Source of the DNA: Dermatemys mawii
Lineage: Eukaryota > Chordata > Testudines > Dermatemydidae
Assembly: GCA_007922305.1 (NCBI GenBank)
Contig: ML677343.1
Coordinates: 34,141,483 to 34,205,482, forward strand
DNA: 64,000 nucleotides
Reading direction: 5' to 3'
Shown here piece after piece: positions 11,249 to 23,295 of this stretch. Numbering within the stretch: the stretch's first letter is position 1; every line of letters begins with the position of its first letter. The notes beneath the pieces are model-generated. The model saw only the letters and a list, made by a program, of their open reading frames with translations, searched no databases and was not told the origin of the DNA. A program made the translations under genes and the position numbers.

Positions 11249-11700
11249 CCAAAACATTTTATGGGAGCCAAACCATTGCGGTCTCAGGCTTACATATGAT
11301 TATATTTCAGTGAATAAAACAATAAATTTATATACTCATAGCACCTTTCATCATAAAGGATTCCAAACAGTTTACAAAATGTAAGGGCATTCAGCCACCA
11401 CTGAAATGTAACCATTTCTGGATGAAATACAGCTACCATTCTATAGCACAAGGAAATGAAGAGTAACTTCTCCATCTGAAAATAGAGGTTGATTTTTAGG
11501 TTCCATTTGGAAAAAAGGTGTTCGATCAGAATACCAAGGTATATCATATAAAAAGTTTATTACTAGTTCATCATTAATTATGCAAACCAGTCTTTATTCC
11601 AAAAGTGCATGTTTGCTGCAGAAGTTATGAAGAAAGCTGAACCACTGATGGCTAGTCACCCAGATTCAATTGATAAACGATAGGTATCTAATGTCAGACA
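11249..11700. other. Non-coding stretch, no gene recognised
   Basis: AT-rich DNA. No coding similarity or recognisable repeat before CR1-like words begin near 11700. Confidence 0.5.
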
Positions 11701-11707
11701 GCACAGT

Positions 11708-11843
11708 TTTATGGGACCTGATTTCATTCTTTGATGATACAAGTTTGGTTGGTAAAAGTGACTGTGTAGATGTAGTATAATTAGACTTAAGTGATTTGAC
11801 TTAATATTGCATGACATTCCGATTAAAAAATTAGCACTATGTA
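11708..11843 (+). mobile_element. CR1 fragment, RT region, heavily decayed
   Basis: The text 'tttgatgatacaagtttggttggtaaaagtgac...gtagatgtagtataattagactta...tgcatgacattccgattaaaaaa' matches the CR1 stretch at 30965-31075. It is probably the upstream part of the same insertion as 12130-12420, separated by about 290 bp of AT-rich sequence that may be a later insertion. Confidence 0.7.
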
Positions 11844-12129
11844 ATTAGAACTGGTTTGTTCACTGAAAATTTTGATTGAAATTGTTTGTGAATTTGGGTC
11901 AAATTTGATGCATGGTTTTGACTGAAAATGAGAGAAAATTAAAAAAAATTTAAACATTTTGTTCTGACATTTTTTAAAAGAAACATTTTGATGTTGTTTT
12001 GAAATTTAGCCAGATTTATTTAAAACAAAACAGAAAAGGGAGTGAAAATGAAAATGAAACAAAGAAAAAAAAGTTTCATTTGACCCAATTATTTGACCCA
12101 GTTATATCAATTATTTACTCACCTCTTTA

Positions 12130-12420
12130 GCCAGTTCCTAATCCATGTCACATGTTGTTTATGGACACTATATATCTGATGTATCTCAAAAAGTAGCTGT
12201 GAATGGGGAATCGCCATTGAATAGGAGTGTTTCCAGTGGGGTTCTGCTGGGATCGGTACTAGGCTTGATGCTATTCAACATTTTCATCACTGACTTGGAA
12301 GAAAATATAAAATCTTTGCTGACATAGTTTGCAGTTGACACCAAGATTGTGGAAGTGGTAAAAAGAAGCCACACAAAAGTGGTAAAATCACAAAAATTAT
12401 TTGAGGGTTGGAAAAAATAT
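12130..12420 (+). mobile_element. CR1 fragment, RT catalytic region with mutated FADD
   Basis: Translation gives VNGESPLNRSVSSGVLLGSVLG, then LMLFNIFITDLEENIKSLL, a stop, and FAVDTKIVEVVK. The catalytic box normally FADD reads FAVD at 12328-12339, so a catalytic aspartate codon is lost. The fragment is a decayed relative of the 30535-32075 copy. Confidence 0.85.
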
Positions 12421-12423
12421 CTT

Positions 12424-12630
12424 AGGCTTTCTCTACACTATCAAGTTTTGTTGCCCCAAACTGCTTTTTGTCGACCAAACAGTGCGTGTATTCACACTGA
12501 GATGTGACTTTTGTTGGGGAGAAATGCCATGTTTTGATGACTAAATACATCCACTCTGACAAGAAACTTGCGTCTTTTTCCTCAACAGTTTTCTCAACAA
12601 AGTGCCAGTCTAGACACCATTCTGGGGGAG
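12424..12630. mobile_element. MITE with GTCTA/CTACAC-like ends
   Basis: It begins 'ggctttctctacactatcaag' and ends near 'gccagtctagacaccattc', with internal TTTTGTCGAC and TTTTCTCAACAAAGTGCC. The inverted 'tctacact'/'agtctaga' ends and the lack of coding capacity fit a DNA MITE. It directly abuts the CR1 fragment. Boundaries are approximate. Confidence 0.6.
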
Positions 12631-13059
12631 GCAGCTTAGAGGTAACTTAGGTCTGTGGTATAATGGTACCTTCTGGCCTTAAACTCTGAGGGAGAGTTTG
12701 TTGACGTGATAAACCTGATTTTCAGTCTTCCCTACATCTGAACATCCTAATCAGGATTGTGTGACAGAATGTGGGGAAAATGTGTGACATTTATGAAATA
12801 CCTTTTTCAGTACACATGAATTGGTGTCTCTGGTCTAGATCGATGTCCACAGAGGACATGTTCCAGTGTTTATGGAAAGACCTCCATTGACTTCATTGGG
12901 CTTTGCATTGGGCCCGTAGTCAGTTATTTTTAGATGACAAGTTTTTGAGGAAGGTACCTGTCAAAGCTCTGGCCAAACTTCTCTTGCTGGACACTCATCA
13001 GGCTGCTGTGTTTGGATCCCAGCACTGGCTCCGAGAACATTTTGCTCTCCTCTAATCTG

Positions 13060-15170
13060 TGTAATCTCTAGGCACTTTGTTTTGTTTATTCATAATCTAT
13101 TTGTGTTATTGTATTGGCTAGGAGCCCTAGTCATGGCTCAGGAAACTGTACAGTGCCTAGTACAGTAAACACAAAATGAAAAGACAGCCTCTGCCCCCAA
13201 AAGCTTATAATCTAAGTATAAGACAAGAGACATCAGATGGATACAGGCAGATGGGGGAGCATCAGGAAATTCTGAGACAGGGTTGGTCAGCATGACGGCC
13301 TGTGGTCTCATCACACCAGCAAATTAACTATTGCCAAGTGTTTTGTACGCAACACAACAAAGGAGTGTTGTAAGGAGGGATTTGAATTATAACAACTAAG
13401 TGGCTTTGTGGATGTGTATGGTGATGTTCTGTAGGAGAGAAAGAATAAAGGGGCTTGTTTGAAAACTTAAAAAGTGAGCAGTGGAGGTTGCCATCACCAT
13501 GCACCAATCAGAGGCAGGAGTCGACCTGTCAGTAGTGAATGAGAGATGACTGATAGGGTGGGATATGGCCATGATGGGCCTGGAAAGTGAAGACAGAGCA
13601 GCTTATGTGTGAAGCCACAGAGAAGGGGGAGCCAGTGGAAGGATGCAAAGAAACGAGTGATGTGGTCAGAGGGATGGGCTTGGAAAATGAGTGTTGCAGC
13701 AGCACTATGAATGGGGCAAGATTGCATTTTTCAAGCCCAGAGAAAAGAATGTTTCAGTAATCAAGATGATGTGAGCCTAGACTCATTTTGGCTCGGTGAA
13801 TGAATAGGAAAGGTGATAGTTTAGAGATGTTATGCAGAAAGCATCTGCAAGATTTAGACATAGCCAGATGTGAGGACTTAGAGAAAGGTCCGAGTGGAAG
13901 ATCATGCCCAGGTTATGGGTCTGCATGACAGCAGGACTGTAGTGGTGTTCGCAGTGCTTCTGAAAGGAGGTAGCAGAGAGAACTTGGGGTGGAAGATTAG
14001 GAGCTCTATGTTAGCCATGTTGAGCTTGAGCTGATATCTAGACATCCACAAGGAGATGTCAGAGACAAGGCAAGATTTTACTTTGGACAGAAGGAAACTG
14101 ATCTGGAGAAGGGAAAGATCTGTGAGTTGTCCACTTAAAGATGGTGGTAGAATGTGTTTGTAGATGAGATTACCAAGAGAAAGTCACAATTCAGGGCAAT
14201 TGCACCTGTATATCCCTGGGTTGTCCAGCAAGGGCAGTCTCTCTAGGATCCTGGCTCGTCAGCTGTCACCTCCCTGGGGTGGAGACCCGTGGCTCCTTCC
14301 CTCCTTGCCAGGGTTAAGCTACCACACAGTTCTTTTTAAGCAAGCACATTTAGTCTTAAAATAAAAACATTACAGAGAAAAAATATTAAAAGCAATAAAA
14401 GAACCTACAGGCATGTTAATAAGCTTACGAGATCACCCCTGACTCCAACAAAGACTCTGGCTGGTGAACAGTCCTTCAAACCCCACCCAAGGGTTTACCT
14501 GTGGTCATTAGTTCATCTCAGAGCAAGTACCCTCAGTAGGCCAAAGTGCTTCCAATCCTTACCTAAGGATGGGTCCTTCACTGCCCCTTGGACCAGAAAT
14601 CCTGTCCATTTGCTGGGCCAAAAAACCAAGGCCCTGACTCAGTCTTAACTGAGTCTATTTTGTCCAAAATTCTTTATCTGTTGCTCCCTGGAAAATCCAG
14701 TTTGAACTGGTATATGCAAACTTCTCTCCAGATTGTGGTACTTCTGTGGAGGTGTTACAACTTGAGTGAATTTGCTTAATTACACCCCCCCACACACACA
14801 CTGTTCTTAGCTTCTGGCGGGCAGTGTCCCCTGCCTCCACGGAACTACATACAGTCAAATACTTGAGTTAAGTTTAATAAGGTTTGTCCAGAATATTTTC
14901 ATGTCTATCACAAAGATGCAGTGGGAGAAGAGAAGGGGAACATGGACAGAGACCTGTGGAACCCTAACAGAAAGCTGGAGGAGGGATGTGGAAGATCCTT
15001 TGAAGGAGACGCTGAAGAAGTGATTAAAGAGGTAGGAAGAGAGGACAGAGTCACAGAAGCCAAGGAAGGTCATGGTTTCAAGAAGAGCACAGTTGACTCT
15101 GTTGAAAGAAGCTGACAGGTCAAGGGGATGAGAATGACGCACTGTGGGTCTGAGATTTGGCACCTCAGTT
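13060..15170 (-). mobile_element. L2-like LINE (minus strand), split by a 719-bp insertion
   Basis: Minus-strand translation from 15163 gives LDLSASFNRVNCALLETMTFLG (family form LDLSAAFDTVDH), FSVSF and RVPQVSVHVPLLF (family form GVPQGSVLGPLLF). After the insertion, 13727-13494 gives QSCPIHSAAATLIFQAHPSDHITRFF and HWLPL, the L2 'AAR...ITP...HWLP' block. The plus strand of the 3' end (13128-13230) carries 'ggagccctagtcatgg...cctctgcccccaaaagctta'. Catalytic residues and frames are largely lost. The same family is on the plus strand at 51490-52675. Confidence 0.88.
14189..14907. mobile_element. 719-bp insertion inside the L2-like LINE, possible LTR-type element
   Basis: L2-like sequence stops at 14188 and resumes at 14908; both junctions carry tcaca (14184-14188 and 14908-14912), a possible 5-bp target duplication. 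The insert holds 'tgccagggttaagctaccacac' and several AATAAA words (about 14360 and 14393), plus a C-run and (CA)n at 14785-14803. I recall similar text from turtle LTR sequences but cannot confirm the class; the ends are not clean TG...CA. It is younger than its LINE host. Confidence 0.6.
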
Positions 15171-15760
15171 CACTTCCTGTTCATAGACTCTCTATCTGAA
15201 ATGCCTTTCGGAAATGAGCTCTGTGGTTTAGCTCCGCAGGCCCCAAGATTCCCCAGTAGCTTAAGCAAATCCTTCCCAGAGGTCTACTTTGTGAGTACTG
15301 AGGTTTATGATTGAAGCCAGATTAAACAAATTTTGCAGGAGGATTTCTTAACCAATCGCTCTTTACTTTAGACAGCACAATAGCTATACAAATCTAGGCA
15401 AAACAATAAACACAGTAAGCCATTCCCTGTCTCAGTTTCCTCACCACTCCAGAGTTGTCAGTGTTTTCTGAGTGCATGATCCTTTGTTTCACTCTTTACC
15501 TTTTGCACATCCTTGCCGCCTTCTTGCAGTCTCTTCTCAAAATCTCCAATGAGAGACCATTCCTTTTATAGACTTCCAGTTCCTCCTGCCTGGTGATCTT
15601 CCTGATCAGCCTCAACCCCCTTGTCAGGTTTTCAGTTGTTTATCAGCCTACCTAGGAGAATGGATTTGCCAGGGTGGTTGTCAGCTCTTTATCCAACAGA
15701 GCTTCCATTTGAATGGATGATCAACTCGGTCTTGGGTGTGTCATTTCATGACACTTCAGT
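15171..15760. other. Non-coding stretch, no gene recognised
   Basis: No gene or clear repeat. Pyrimidine-rich stretches around 15430-15600 give short open frames without recognisable content. Confidence 0.5.
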
Positions 15761-15764
15761 GGGT

Positions 15765-15915
15765 GATTTTCATCCTGGCTATGCCCATCTCCTTGTTGGG
15801 ACCTGTCTGAGGCAGGGAAGCATTATCACCCCAATTGTACAGATGGAGAGCTCAGGCACCCAGAGGCTAAATGACCTACCCATAGCACAATGAGGAAGTG
15901 AACTTGGATCTCTGA
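15765..15915 (-). mobile_element. MIR SINE, minus orientation, decayed
   Basis: Plus text 'tatcaccccaattgtacagatgg', 'gcacccagaggctaaatgac' and 'gaagtgaacttggatctctga' is the reverse complement of the MIR core ('gtcatttagcctctgggtgc...ccatctgta'). MIR is an ancient tRNA-derived SINE of amniotes. Confidence 0.75.
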
Positions 15916-16470
15916 ACCTAACCTCTGAGCTGGTCCTTCCTCCCACAGACCTACCTTGGCTATTGATTTCTTTGTCACAGTACTCTTATTACTTGTACGG
16001 GGTATAATACAATTCAGAATCGGGTTTCTGAGAGCTGCTGTATACATTAAATTTCACTCAACATTGTTGTTATTAGAGTAAACACTAACCAAAACTCCGG
16101 TTTTTATTCTTTTCCTGCTTTTCTATATTTTGTCTTCAGTATTTGCTTAGCATTATAAAAATATTTAAAACTGCTGTACATTTTTGTCTAACTACATTCT
16201 CCCCTTTCTGTAGATATTTTTCTCCTATTGTTCTCTTTATTTACCTTATTTTTTTCTTCTTTCTCCCCCACTGTCTTTTTCCCTTTCAGCATTTTACTTT
16301 AGCTGTTTTAGTCCCCAAACCTGCAGACCTATTGCACATGCTTAACTTTAAGATTATGAGTAGTTCCATCAAACTCAATGCATATGGCTTGCAGAACTGA
16401 GGTTTTAATTATTTCTTTGCTTATATACTTGTTTTCTTTCCAATATTCTGTTTCTTCTCTTCCTCATGTA
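15916..16470. other. Non-coding stretch, no gene recognised
   Basis: AT- and T-rich DNA with pyrimidine runs at 16180-16300; nothing recognised. Confidence 0.5.
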
Positions 16471-16474
16471 TGGT

Positions 16475-16705
16475 GGCCTTGTCTAGACCAGGATTTAAAG
16501 GTGTGATATGATCTTCTGATGTGCTAACTAATATGTTTTAAATGTCTAATCTAGATAAAACACAGAGTTTAACACATAGTAAAGTAGTTGATTTGAAGAA
16601 TATTGAGAAGCCTACTCTTTATGTTGACCAGTTTAGCAGGTGTTAAAAGCAATGTTAGCTAACATATGCCAGCATCACACATTAAATCCTAGTCTAAACA
16701 AGGCC
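16475..16705. mobile_element. MITE, 231 bp, with about 30-bp terminal inverted repeats
   Basis: The left end is ggccttgtctagaccagg, then atttaaaggtgtga. The right end read in reverse complement is ggccttgtttagactagg, then atttaatgtgtga. The interior has a second inverted match around 'tttaaatgtctaatctagat'. There is no coding capacity. Its superfamily cannot be fixed without a clear target duplication. Confidence 0.82.
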
Positions 16706-16709
16706 TCTA

Positions 16710-18194
16710 ACACCATTTCTACACTTTCTTTCTCTCCCTTTGTTCTCTTCCCCACCCACAAATTGCATCCTCTGCCTTCACCCCACCCCAATACCCCTCT
16801 CCAGTCAGATTTTTGCTGACATTCAAGGTAACATCTTGGTCTGTTGAAGTCAATAGCAAAACTCCCATTGCCTTCAATGGGGTCAGAATTTCACCCTGAA
16901 AGTGCTCAAGCACACTAAGAAGAAAATGATGCAAAACCATGATGATGCTTCTCCTGAGCTAGCAATGCAGCAAAAAGCCACACTAGTGAAGAACTAAATG
17001 GAGAAGGAATGCCATTTTATTTTCTACATTTTAAGAAGCTGTTCTAAACAACGGAGAATAGAATAAATTCAAAAAAATGCAAAAAAATTGATTTTTCTTA
17101 AAGCCAGATTTGTCTTGAACTTATTCCAATTCTGCAAACAGGAAAATAAAACTCTTACATAGGAACTTGAGAGGACTCTCTTCCATGGATGAATTGACCA
17201 GATATATTTTAAAAAATGTACCAGAAACCACAAACACATTTTCAAAACTGTCCCAGGACAAGTTAAATTTTTATATGATGTACAAGATTCCTGGGGGGGA
17301 ATACTTCACAGTGGAAGTCTGTATTCCTTTTGGGATTTAAAGAAGCATTTGTTATAGGTGTTTCCATATTTTAAGAAGCAGCTATTATACTATATACTAG
17401 TACCAAATGGTTTTGTCCCTAAATGGAAAGTTTTATTGGTTCGTTGATGTCATAGGTCAGGAGGCCAATAGACACCTGTTTGTTGTGCGCTCAGTAAGAT
17501 TTCAGCCTGTTGACATCTTTTTAGATTTATCCACACACTGGAAATTATAGATGACAGTCACTCTGATTTTCTTCTTAGATTCATGGCTTGCAAAGAGCTT
17601 TTTCTTAATGAACTGTTAATTCATACCAGTATTCACCTGCAATATAAAATATAACTCTGTTTCTTTCCAAGTTGGTTGGCACTGCACTACAGTTTTTGAT
17701 CTTTTTTTCTTTTTTTAAAAAAAGGTTTTATTTCCTCCTGAGATTTCTGTTTTTATTCATGGAATGTTTTAGAAGAATGATCATTTTTTGCAGATTTGAT
17801 TGTACTTGGTATTTGCACAAATATATACAACCTACAGACTAAGTGATTCTGTGTATCTGGTTGTATTTTAATATGTAGTCAATAAATGTACTAAAGATCA
17901 ACAATGCAGTCTTCCAAAACATATCTTGGTGTTCAGTATAGGAGTATAGAAATATCCCTCTTCTGCTTAGTTGTTTCTCTGGCTGTGAATTTGACTTTCT
18001 AGAAACTGCCTGGACAAACTGATTTGTCAACTCATAACCTGAGGCAACTTTCTGGTAAAATGATTTGTATTTAAGATTACTCAAGTGTTTTAAAATATTC
18101 TGCATGAATTGCTATCCTACCCAATGTTGTTGTTTTTGTTATTTCTGTTGTTACCCCTTTTTGACGCAAGCATTTAGCCAAAATTTGGTGTTCT
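16710..18194. other. Non-coding stretch with one short palindromic motif
   Basis: At 16842-16888 the words 'ttgaagtcaatag' and 'ccattgccttcaatgggg' form an imperfect inverted repeat also seen near 12870-12910 and 53255-53290. The rest is AT-rich unique DNA; no gene recognised. Confidence 0.5.
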
Positions 18195-18705
18195 GCAGGT
18201 TGTTTCTGTTAGGAGAAATTGATGATGCAGACAGATATTTCTCTGGTACAATCCTGTTTATTTTCAAGGAATGTACAAAGTCTTGTTTTCTTGGACACAG
18301 GGAATCAAACAGCAGTTATTTTCTTTGCTCACAATTCCAAGCCTTTTTCAGTCAGCATTCAAACCCAAAAGCGCTCTCTCGGCTTTTTCTCAGGGCCACG
18401 CTCCCAGTGGTTGTTCTGCTGTGTCCTTGGTTTTGTGCTGCTTCTGTGTCTGTTTGTGGTATTTCTTGCTTCTTGCCTCTCACTTTCACAGACATACTGC
18501 TCCAATCCAGTCAATCTTCCACCCATGAGTTTATCAGATCACAGTGGAACCTCCTTGAGCCGCATGGCTGACTCCTACTTCAGCCTTGCAAGTGGCTTTG
18601 TTTTGGGTGGAGGCCCCTACTTTTCCAGCTCTCTATTCCATGAAGGAGCTCAGTTGCCTTTTACATTTATCCTGAATGAAAGCAGGATATGTTATGCCCC
18701 CAAGT
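18195..18705 (+). repeat. Dispersed 'repeat A', copy 1, unclassified
   Basis: About 510 bp sharing ordered words with the copies at 20370-21000, 37375-37850 and 50755-51250: 'ttaggagaaatt', 'tggtacaatcctg', 'caaggaatgtac', 'gctcacaattccaagcc', 'catttatcctgaatgaaa'. Open frames of up to 168 codons here are not conserved between copies, so it is not a gene. The class (LTR, SINE-like or other) is unknown to me; ends are approximate. Confidence 0.75.
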
Positions 18706-20369
18706 TTCAATGAAGTTTAACCCCACTCATAGCAACATTATGGTAGTATCCAAAGTTCCTGATCAGAATTGTAGTTCTAGTGCGATGGGTGCTGTCGAAG
18801 ATATAATGAAAGATCTTGCTGCAAAGATCTTACAAATTAATTACAGACTAGACTCTATATGTGGCCATGCTACAGAACAGAGGAATAGGCAATAGAAACA
18901 GGAATATAGGCAAGCAATGTGCCGAAACTGTAGATTCAAGATTTAATTTTTTTTTTCAAAATGCAAAAGACCTAGGTTACCAATCAAAACCATTATCCAA
19001 CCTTCACATTCCAATGTTTCTATTGAATACAAGATAGTTTTTTGGTTTTGCATTCCTGGGATGTTCAGAACAAACATGATCCAGTTTGTCTTCAATTAAA
19101 TATGAAATAATTATGGAAAGAAAACTGTGTGTGAGAAAGGACTTAGCTGAGTGGAGCTGCTAAGAGATGAATGCTTGGATGTGCATTGGCCTTGACGATC
19201 AGAATTTGATTCCTGGCACTGATGGCTAAAATACAAATTGTCAGCCATCAGTAGGAAATCTCAGGGTGTCACTATGCAACATTAGGGCAGCAGGTGTCTG
19301 AACAATCCTACATCAACAAGTTATTTTTCTAGTAGTTGGGAAATGAATAGCAGTGAGACTGTTACTAAACCTGCTGGAGTATTGTCCCTCATTGCTACTA
19401 GTGAGAGTTATTGTGGACACCACTGATGGATAAACACAAACAGGAGAAGGAAAGGGGGAATGGATGTTCAGACATCAAAGATGAATAGAAATAGGGATGA
19501 AACCAGAGATAAAAAAGACCATAAGGCTGAAACAATCCATGGAGATATTACATGTTTATAGAGGTTTATATTCGGTGGGAATAAGGGGTGTTTATAAATG
19601 GGTTCAAGGGGATAATGTGTTTTGAAATATGAGTCCAGTGGGATAGGTTTTTGAATATATACTATCTACGGTATATAGCATAATAATCCCAGTATTTCAT
19701 AAGCTCATAGGAAAGTATTAAATAAAAATAAATTACAAATGTCTGTGGCTTCATTGCAAATCATTTCAGAGAAGGGAAAACCTTCACAAAATGTGGAAAC
19801 CATCTTGTGTTAAACAGTGCCAGAAAAAAATTATAATTGTAAAAAGTAAATGTCAGCTATCATTATTACAGTGGCTGTGTTGTTTCCAATAACAATTTGG
19901 CATTTTATTTAGTCTGTAACAATCTACAATTTAAATTTAAAATAAAGATTTTTCTTTTATTTCCCTCTGAAGTTATGTGCCAAGCAAAGCAGAGCAGAAT
20001 GTAACATCTGGTGATGATTAAAACAAGCTTTCCTATGGGCCCTGAATACAAAGTAAACATGGATTTTATCCATAGTCAACAGCATTTACAAATGTAAAGG
20101 GAGGAAGCTACTGAGTTTTTGAAGAATGAGCTGCTAGAAAGGAAATATGAGTATGGAACGGCAGATGGCGATAATTAGTTCCATATCATGAAAGGCTTTT
20201 ATTAAAAAATAAAGAGGGTAGAATCTTGTGCAGTGCTGCTGCTTTATTAAAGCACCCTTTATACGCTACTAGCCGTCCCTTTCTCTTTAATAGCATTGCC
20301 CCTTTCTGACCTGAGTGGCTAGTTAAATTTGGGGGCCATGGGGATGTTGGGAGTAGAAATTGGAGCTAG
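18706..20369. other. Non-coding stretch, possible tRNA-type SINE relic within
   Basis: Mostly unique AT-rich DNA. At 19144-19220 'tagctgagtgg' (like an RNA polymerase III A box) is followed about 55 nt later by 'cagaatttgattcctggc' (like a B box), which could be an old tRNA-derived SINE head. Evidence is weak. Confidence 0.4.
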
Positions 20370-21000
20370 GTATTTCTTTGATGCATTTTTCTTTATTTAC
20401 AAAGGATGTACAAACTCCTGTGACTCCGAATGCAGAAGGAACCCAGAACAAAAAGCACACTTTCTTAGTTTGCAGTCTCAATCCTCTTGGGCCAAGGGAC
20501 CCAAAAACTCCCTCTAGCTTGCATTTCCCAGGTCACACTGTACTCACAGGGTATGTCTATACTGCAATTAAAAATCTCTGGTTGCCTGTGCCAGCTGGAC
20601 TGGGCTAAGGAACTGTTTAATTGGGGTGTAGTTGTTTGACTCAGGCTGGAGTCCAGATTCTAGGACCCTGCAAGGTGGAAGGTCCCAGAGTTTGGGGTGC
20701 AGCCTGAGCCCGAATGCCTATACTACGATTAAACAGCCTTGCAAGCCCAAGTCAAATGGCACGGGCCAGCCATGAGTGTCTAAATGTGGTGTAGACACAT
20801 CATAGGCTACTGCTAGGCTCTCCTGCTTTTTGCCTCTGCTTCTCTCACTGTTTTTGTCTGTCCTCAGCTAAGTTTCTGTATGTTCTCTCACCCTCCTCTT
20901 CCTTCTCCCCCCACACCTCGTCAAAATACCCAGTGGAACTCCACCTACATGGGGCTAGTTTCTGGACAGACTCTAGTAGGCCCCCTACCTGCTTCTTACA
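20370..21000 (+). repeat. Dispersed 'repeat A', copy 2, interrupted by a MITE
   Basis: The left part (20370-20546) has 'tatttctttgatgca...tttatttacaaaggatgtacaaa'. The right part (20805-21000) has 'ctcctgctttttgcctctgcttctctcactg', matching the middle of the other copies. A palindromic MITE occupies 20547-20804. Confidence 0.6.
20547..20804. mobile_element. Palindromic MITE, about 258 bp, nested in repeat A
   Basis: It begins 'cagggtatgtctatactgca' and ends 'ggtgtagacacatcat', with long internal inverted repeats: 'actgcaattaaa' against 'acgattaaacag', 'gtgccagctggact' against 'caaatggcacgggccagc', and 'gaccctgcaaggtgg' near the centre. This fits a foldback-type MITE with GTCTACAC-like ends. 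No coding capacity. Confidence 0.78.
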
Positions 21001-23029
21001 GCCATCTTAAATAAGGGACTTGGTTACACATTAGTTTGAATGAGGTTTGAACTCACCCTATAACAAGGATGCACCCAGCTCATATTGACATTATCACTGG
21101 TTACTGAAGAAGTGTGAAACATACTGGTACAATTGATGCTCATGAAAGTACAGGACTGAAAGCAGTGGCTAGAGCACTCGAAACAGCTAGGTGTTATGCA
21201 AGCTTCTTCCCACCTAGCGCTGCAAAGATATCACAACCAACAGTGCAAAACCTAGGTAGAGGTTGAGCTGGTGTCCGACAGACAGTAGGGTGAGACTATT
21301 CAAGCTCATGTTTACCTGTGACATAACCCAGATTTCAAACTCTGGTTATTAGAGATGAAAGGCTAGTGCCTCCCAATCTCCAGTTTTTCTACGTTGTGTG
21401 TAATGATGCAGTGCTGGAACTCTCATGGCTGTGTTCACCCTGCAACACTACTGGGCTGCTCTATTGTAACTCCTGGAAAGCTGGGATTTCTCTGTTGCCA
21501 GCCAACTATGTGCTTATCGGATGGTATTTGTGCGTGTATGTAACCTCCCAGATCCACAGCATCAAAGGATTAGTAATTATGCTGTCTGAAGCCTGGCAAT
21601 TTCACTTCACAGGACTTTGCTCAACTTTTGTTTGGTTTTACTTAGTTTGGGGTTTGCACACTCCTAATTTGCTTTGATTTCCAGCTTTAAATTAATTCAG
21701 AATCTCAAAGTGAAAATTAGATTTGCAAATTTTCATCTCGCTTCTCATTGAAACCACAATTTTCTTATGATTTGTGAGCTGTAGATTTGCTCAAAGTTTC
21801 TGAACCTTTTCACAAATCTGGACTAAGTTTTGAGTTTCTAACAAAAGCAGGCATGTGCTGTGTGGTTTGTATTTTTCTCAGGGGTGTGGAGCTCCAGCTA
21901 ATCTAGCCTTTAGAATGATGAATATACTTTAATTTCCAATAGCAATTTCATCACTTCCATCACCATCCGTTTTTCTTTCCAATTGGCAGCTGTGACAGCT
22001 GAGTCCCTAGTGTTGTCACTGGTGGAGCTGCCTGTGTAATTCTGCAGAAACATACAGAATGCTAATATCTCTCTCTTTCCCTGCCATAATTTTATAATTA
22101 ACGTAGGTTGTAAAAGCTCTTAAAACCTCATCTGAAACCAAACGTTACTCTAGGTGGTAACGGCTCTTAAAAGCTCAATTTGAAACCAAGTGCTTTTAAC
22201 TGGAAGTTAAGGAGAGACTTCAGAAATGTTCATTCTTTCAACAACAAAATGTAACACATCCTTCAGTAGTAATGGTATTTAAATGTTGGATTGCATTACA
22301 CTGAGTAGTGTAGGATGTAAATATTCTTCTGTGGTTAAGAAGAAACAAAAAATATTCAAGGCTTCTGTTTGCTTTCAATGAATGAAGTTGTCTGGTAACT
22401 GTGCCTAGTCTAGTGAAAACAACGTATGTATGTTATAACTCTGACAAGAGATTTCCAATGTGTGTAGAGCCCATATGTACTATATATGAAACCTGCCCTA
22501 ACATCAAGGGAGGTATTAATCCATTCTCCTTGTTGCAACGTTTCTTATCCTATTGGGCTGCTATTTTCAGAGATGTTAATGAAAATATTCCTCTAGATCT
22601 GGATAAATGTTATTACAGCGACAACTACAGGATGGTGAACCAGAAATAGATTATTACCGAGTTAAAAGGAGGCAACACTAATTTTAAATGAAAGAAGGAA
22701 AAAATCCACAAAAATCAAAATAGGCTTTTAAAATGCTGAAAGGGATAAATTGTGTGAATTAAAAAAAACTCCAACCAGCCAAGGATCCAAACGTTTTGTG
22801 CAGAGACAGAGGAGACAGCTGACTGTTGGCAGTGGAAAATGAAAGAGTATTCTGCACTTGTGTAGTGGTGGTGCAATATTTGGAGCTCTAGTAGTGTGGG
22901 TAGGAAGTGCACATGACATCACAGTATTGCCAACTCCTGCAGTTTTATCTCCTTTCATGATAGTTGATATTTTACTTAAACATCGGCTCGAAAAGAGAAG
23001 TGTTCCTACAGAATCATCTGGGTATAGGT
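21001..23029. other. Non-coding stretch with a degenerate two-unit tandem repeat
   Basis: Two diverged copies of about 35 bp lie at 22110-22144 and 22157-22190 (shared words 'ctcttaaaa' and 'tgaaaccaa'), with a period of about 47 bp. The open frame at 22401-22649 has no recognisable domain. Nothing else recognised. Confidence 0.5.
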
Positions 23030-23200
23030 CAGTCAGTTCCCTGCCATTCCAGGGACCCCAGGCCTTGGTGCAGCTCTGTCTCTCCTACTCTCTGTCTGTG
23101 CAGTGCAATAGTTGAGTCGCCTTGGTGTAATTCCGATTGTTGGGTTTAGTGTGCAGATGCTGGGTGTCAGTGGCCTGTGTTGGTGACCTAACTGTACTTA
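23030..23200 (+). mobile_element. CR1 3'-UTR fragment
   Basis: The words 'ctgtctctcctactctctgtctgtgcagt' and 'ttgttgggtttagtgtgcagatgctggg...ggcctgtgttggtgac' match the CR1 3' UTR subfamily also present in reverse complement at 45430-46075 ('gtcgggtttagtgcacatgtgctggggg'). Confidence 0.6.
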
Positions 23201-23295
23201 CGTCTATGACTTAAATGAACCCCAAATCCCTCCTGCCTTCTGAGGGGCACTGCTCTACAGTCACCTGAAGTTGAGCACACATATGGACAGCACTT

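Noticed and set aside
18065..18713. Three overlapping plus-strand open frames of 85-168 codons
   Set aside because: They coincide with repeat A, and the other three copies of that repeat do not preserve the reading frames.
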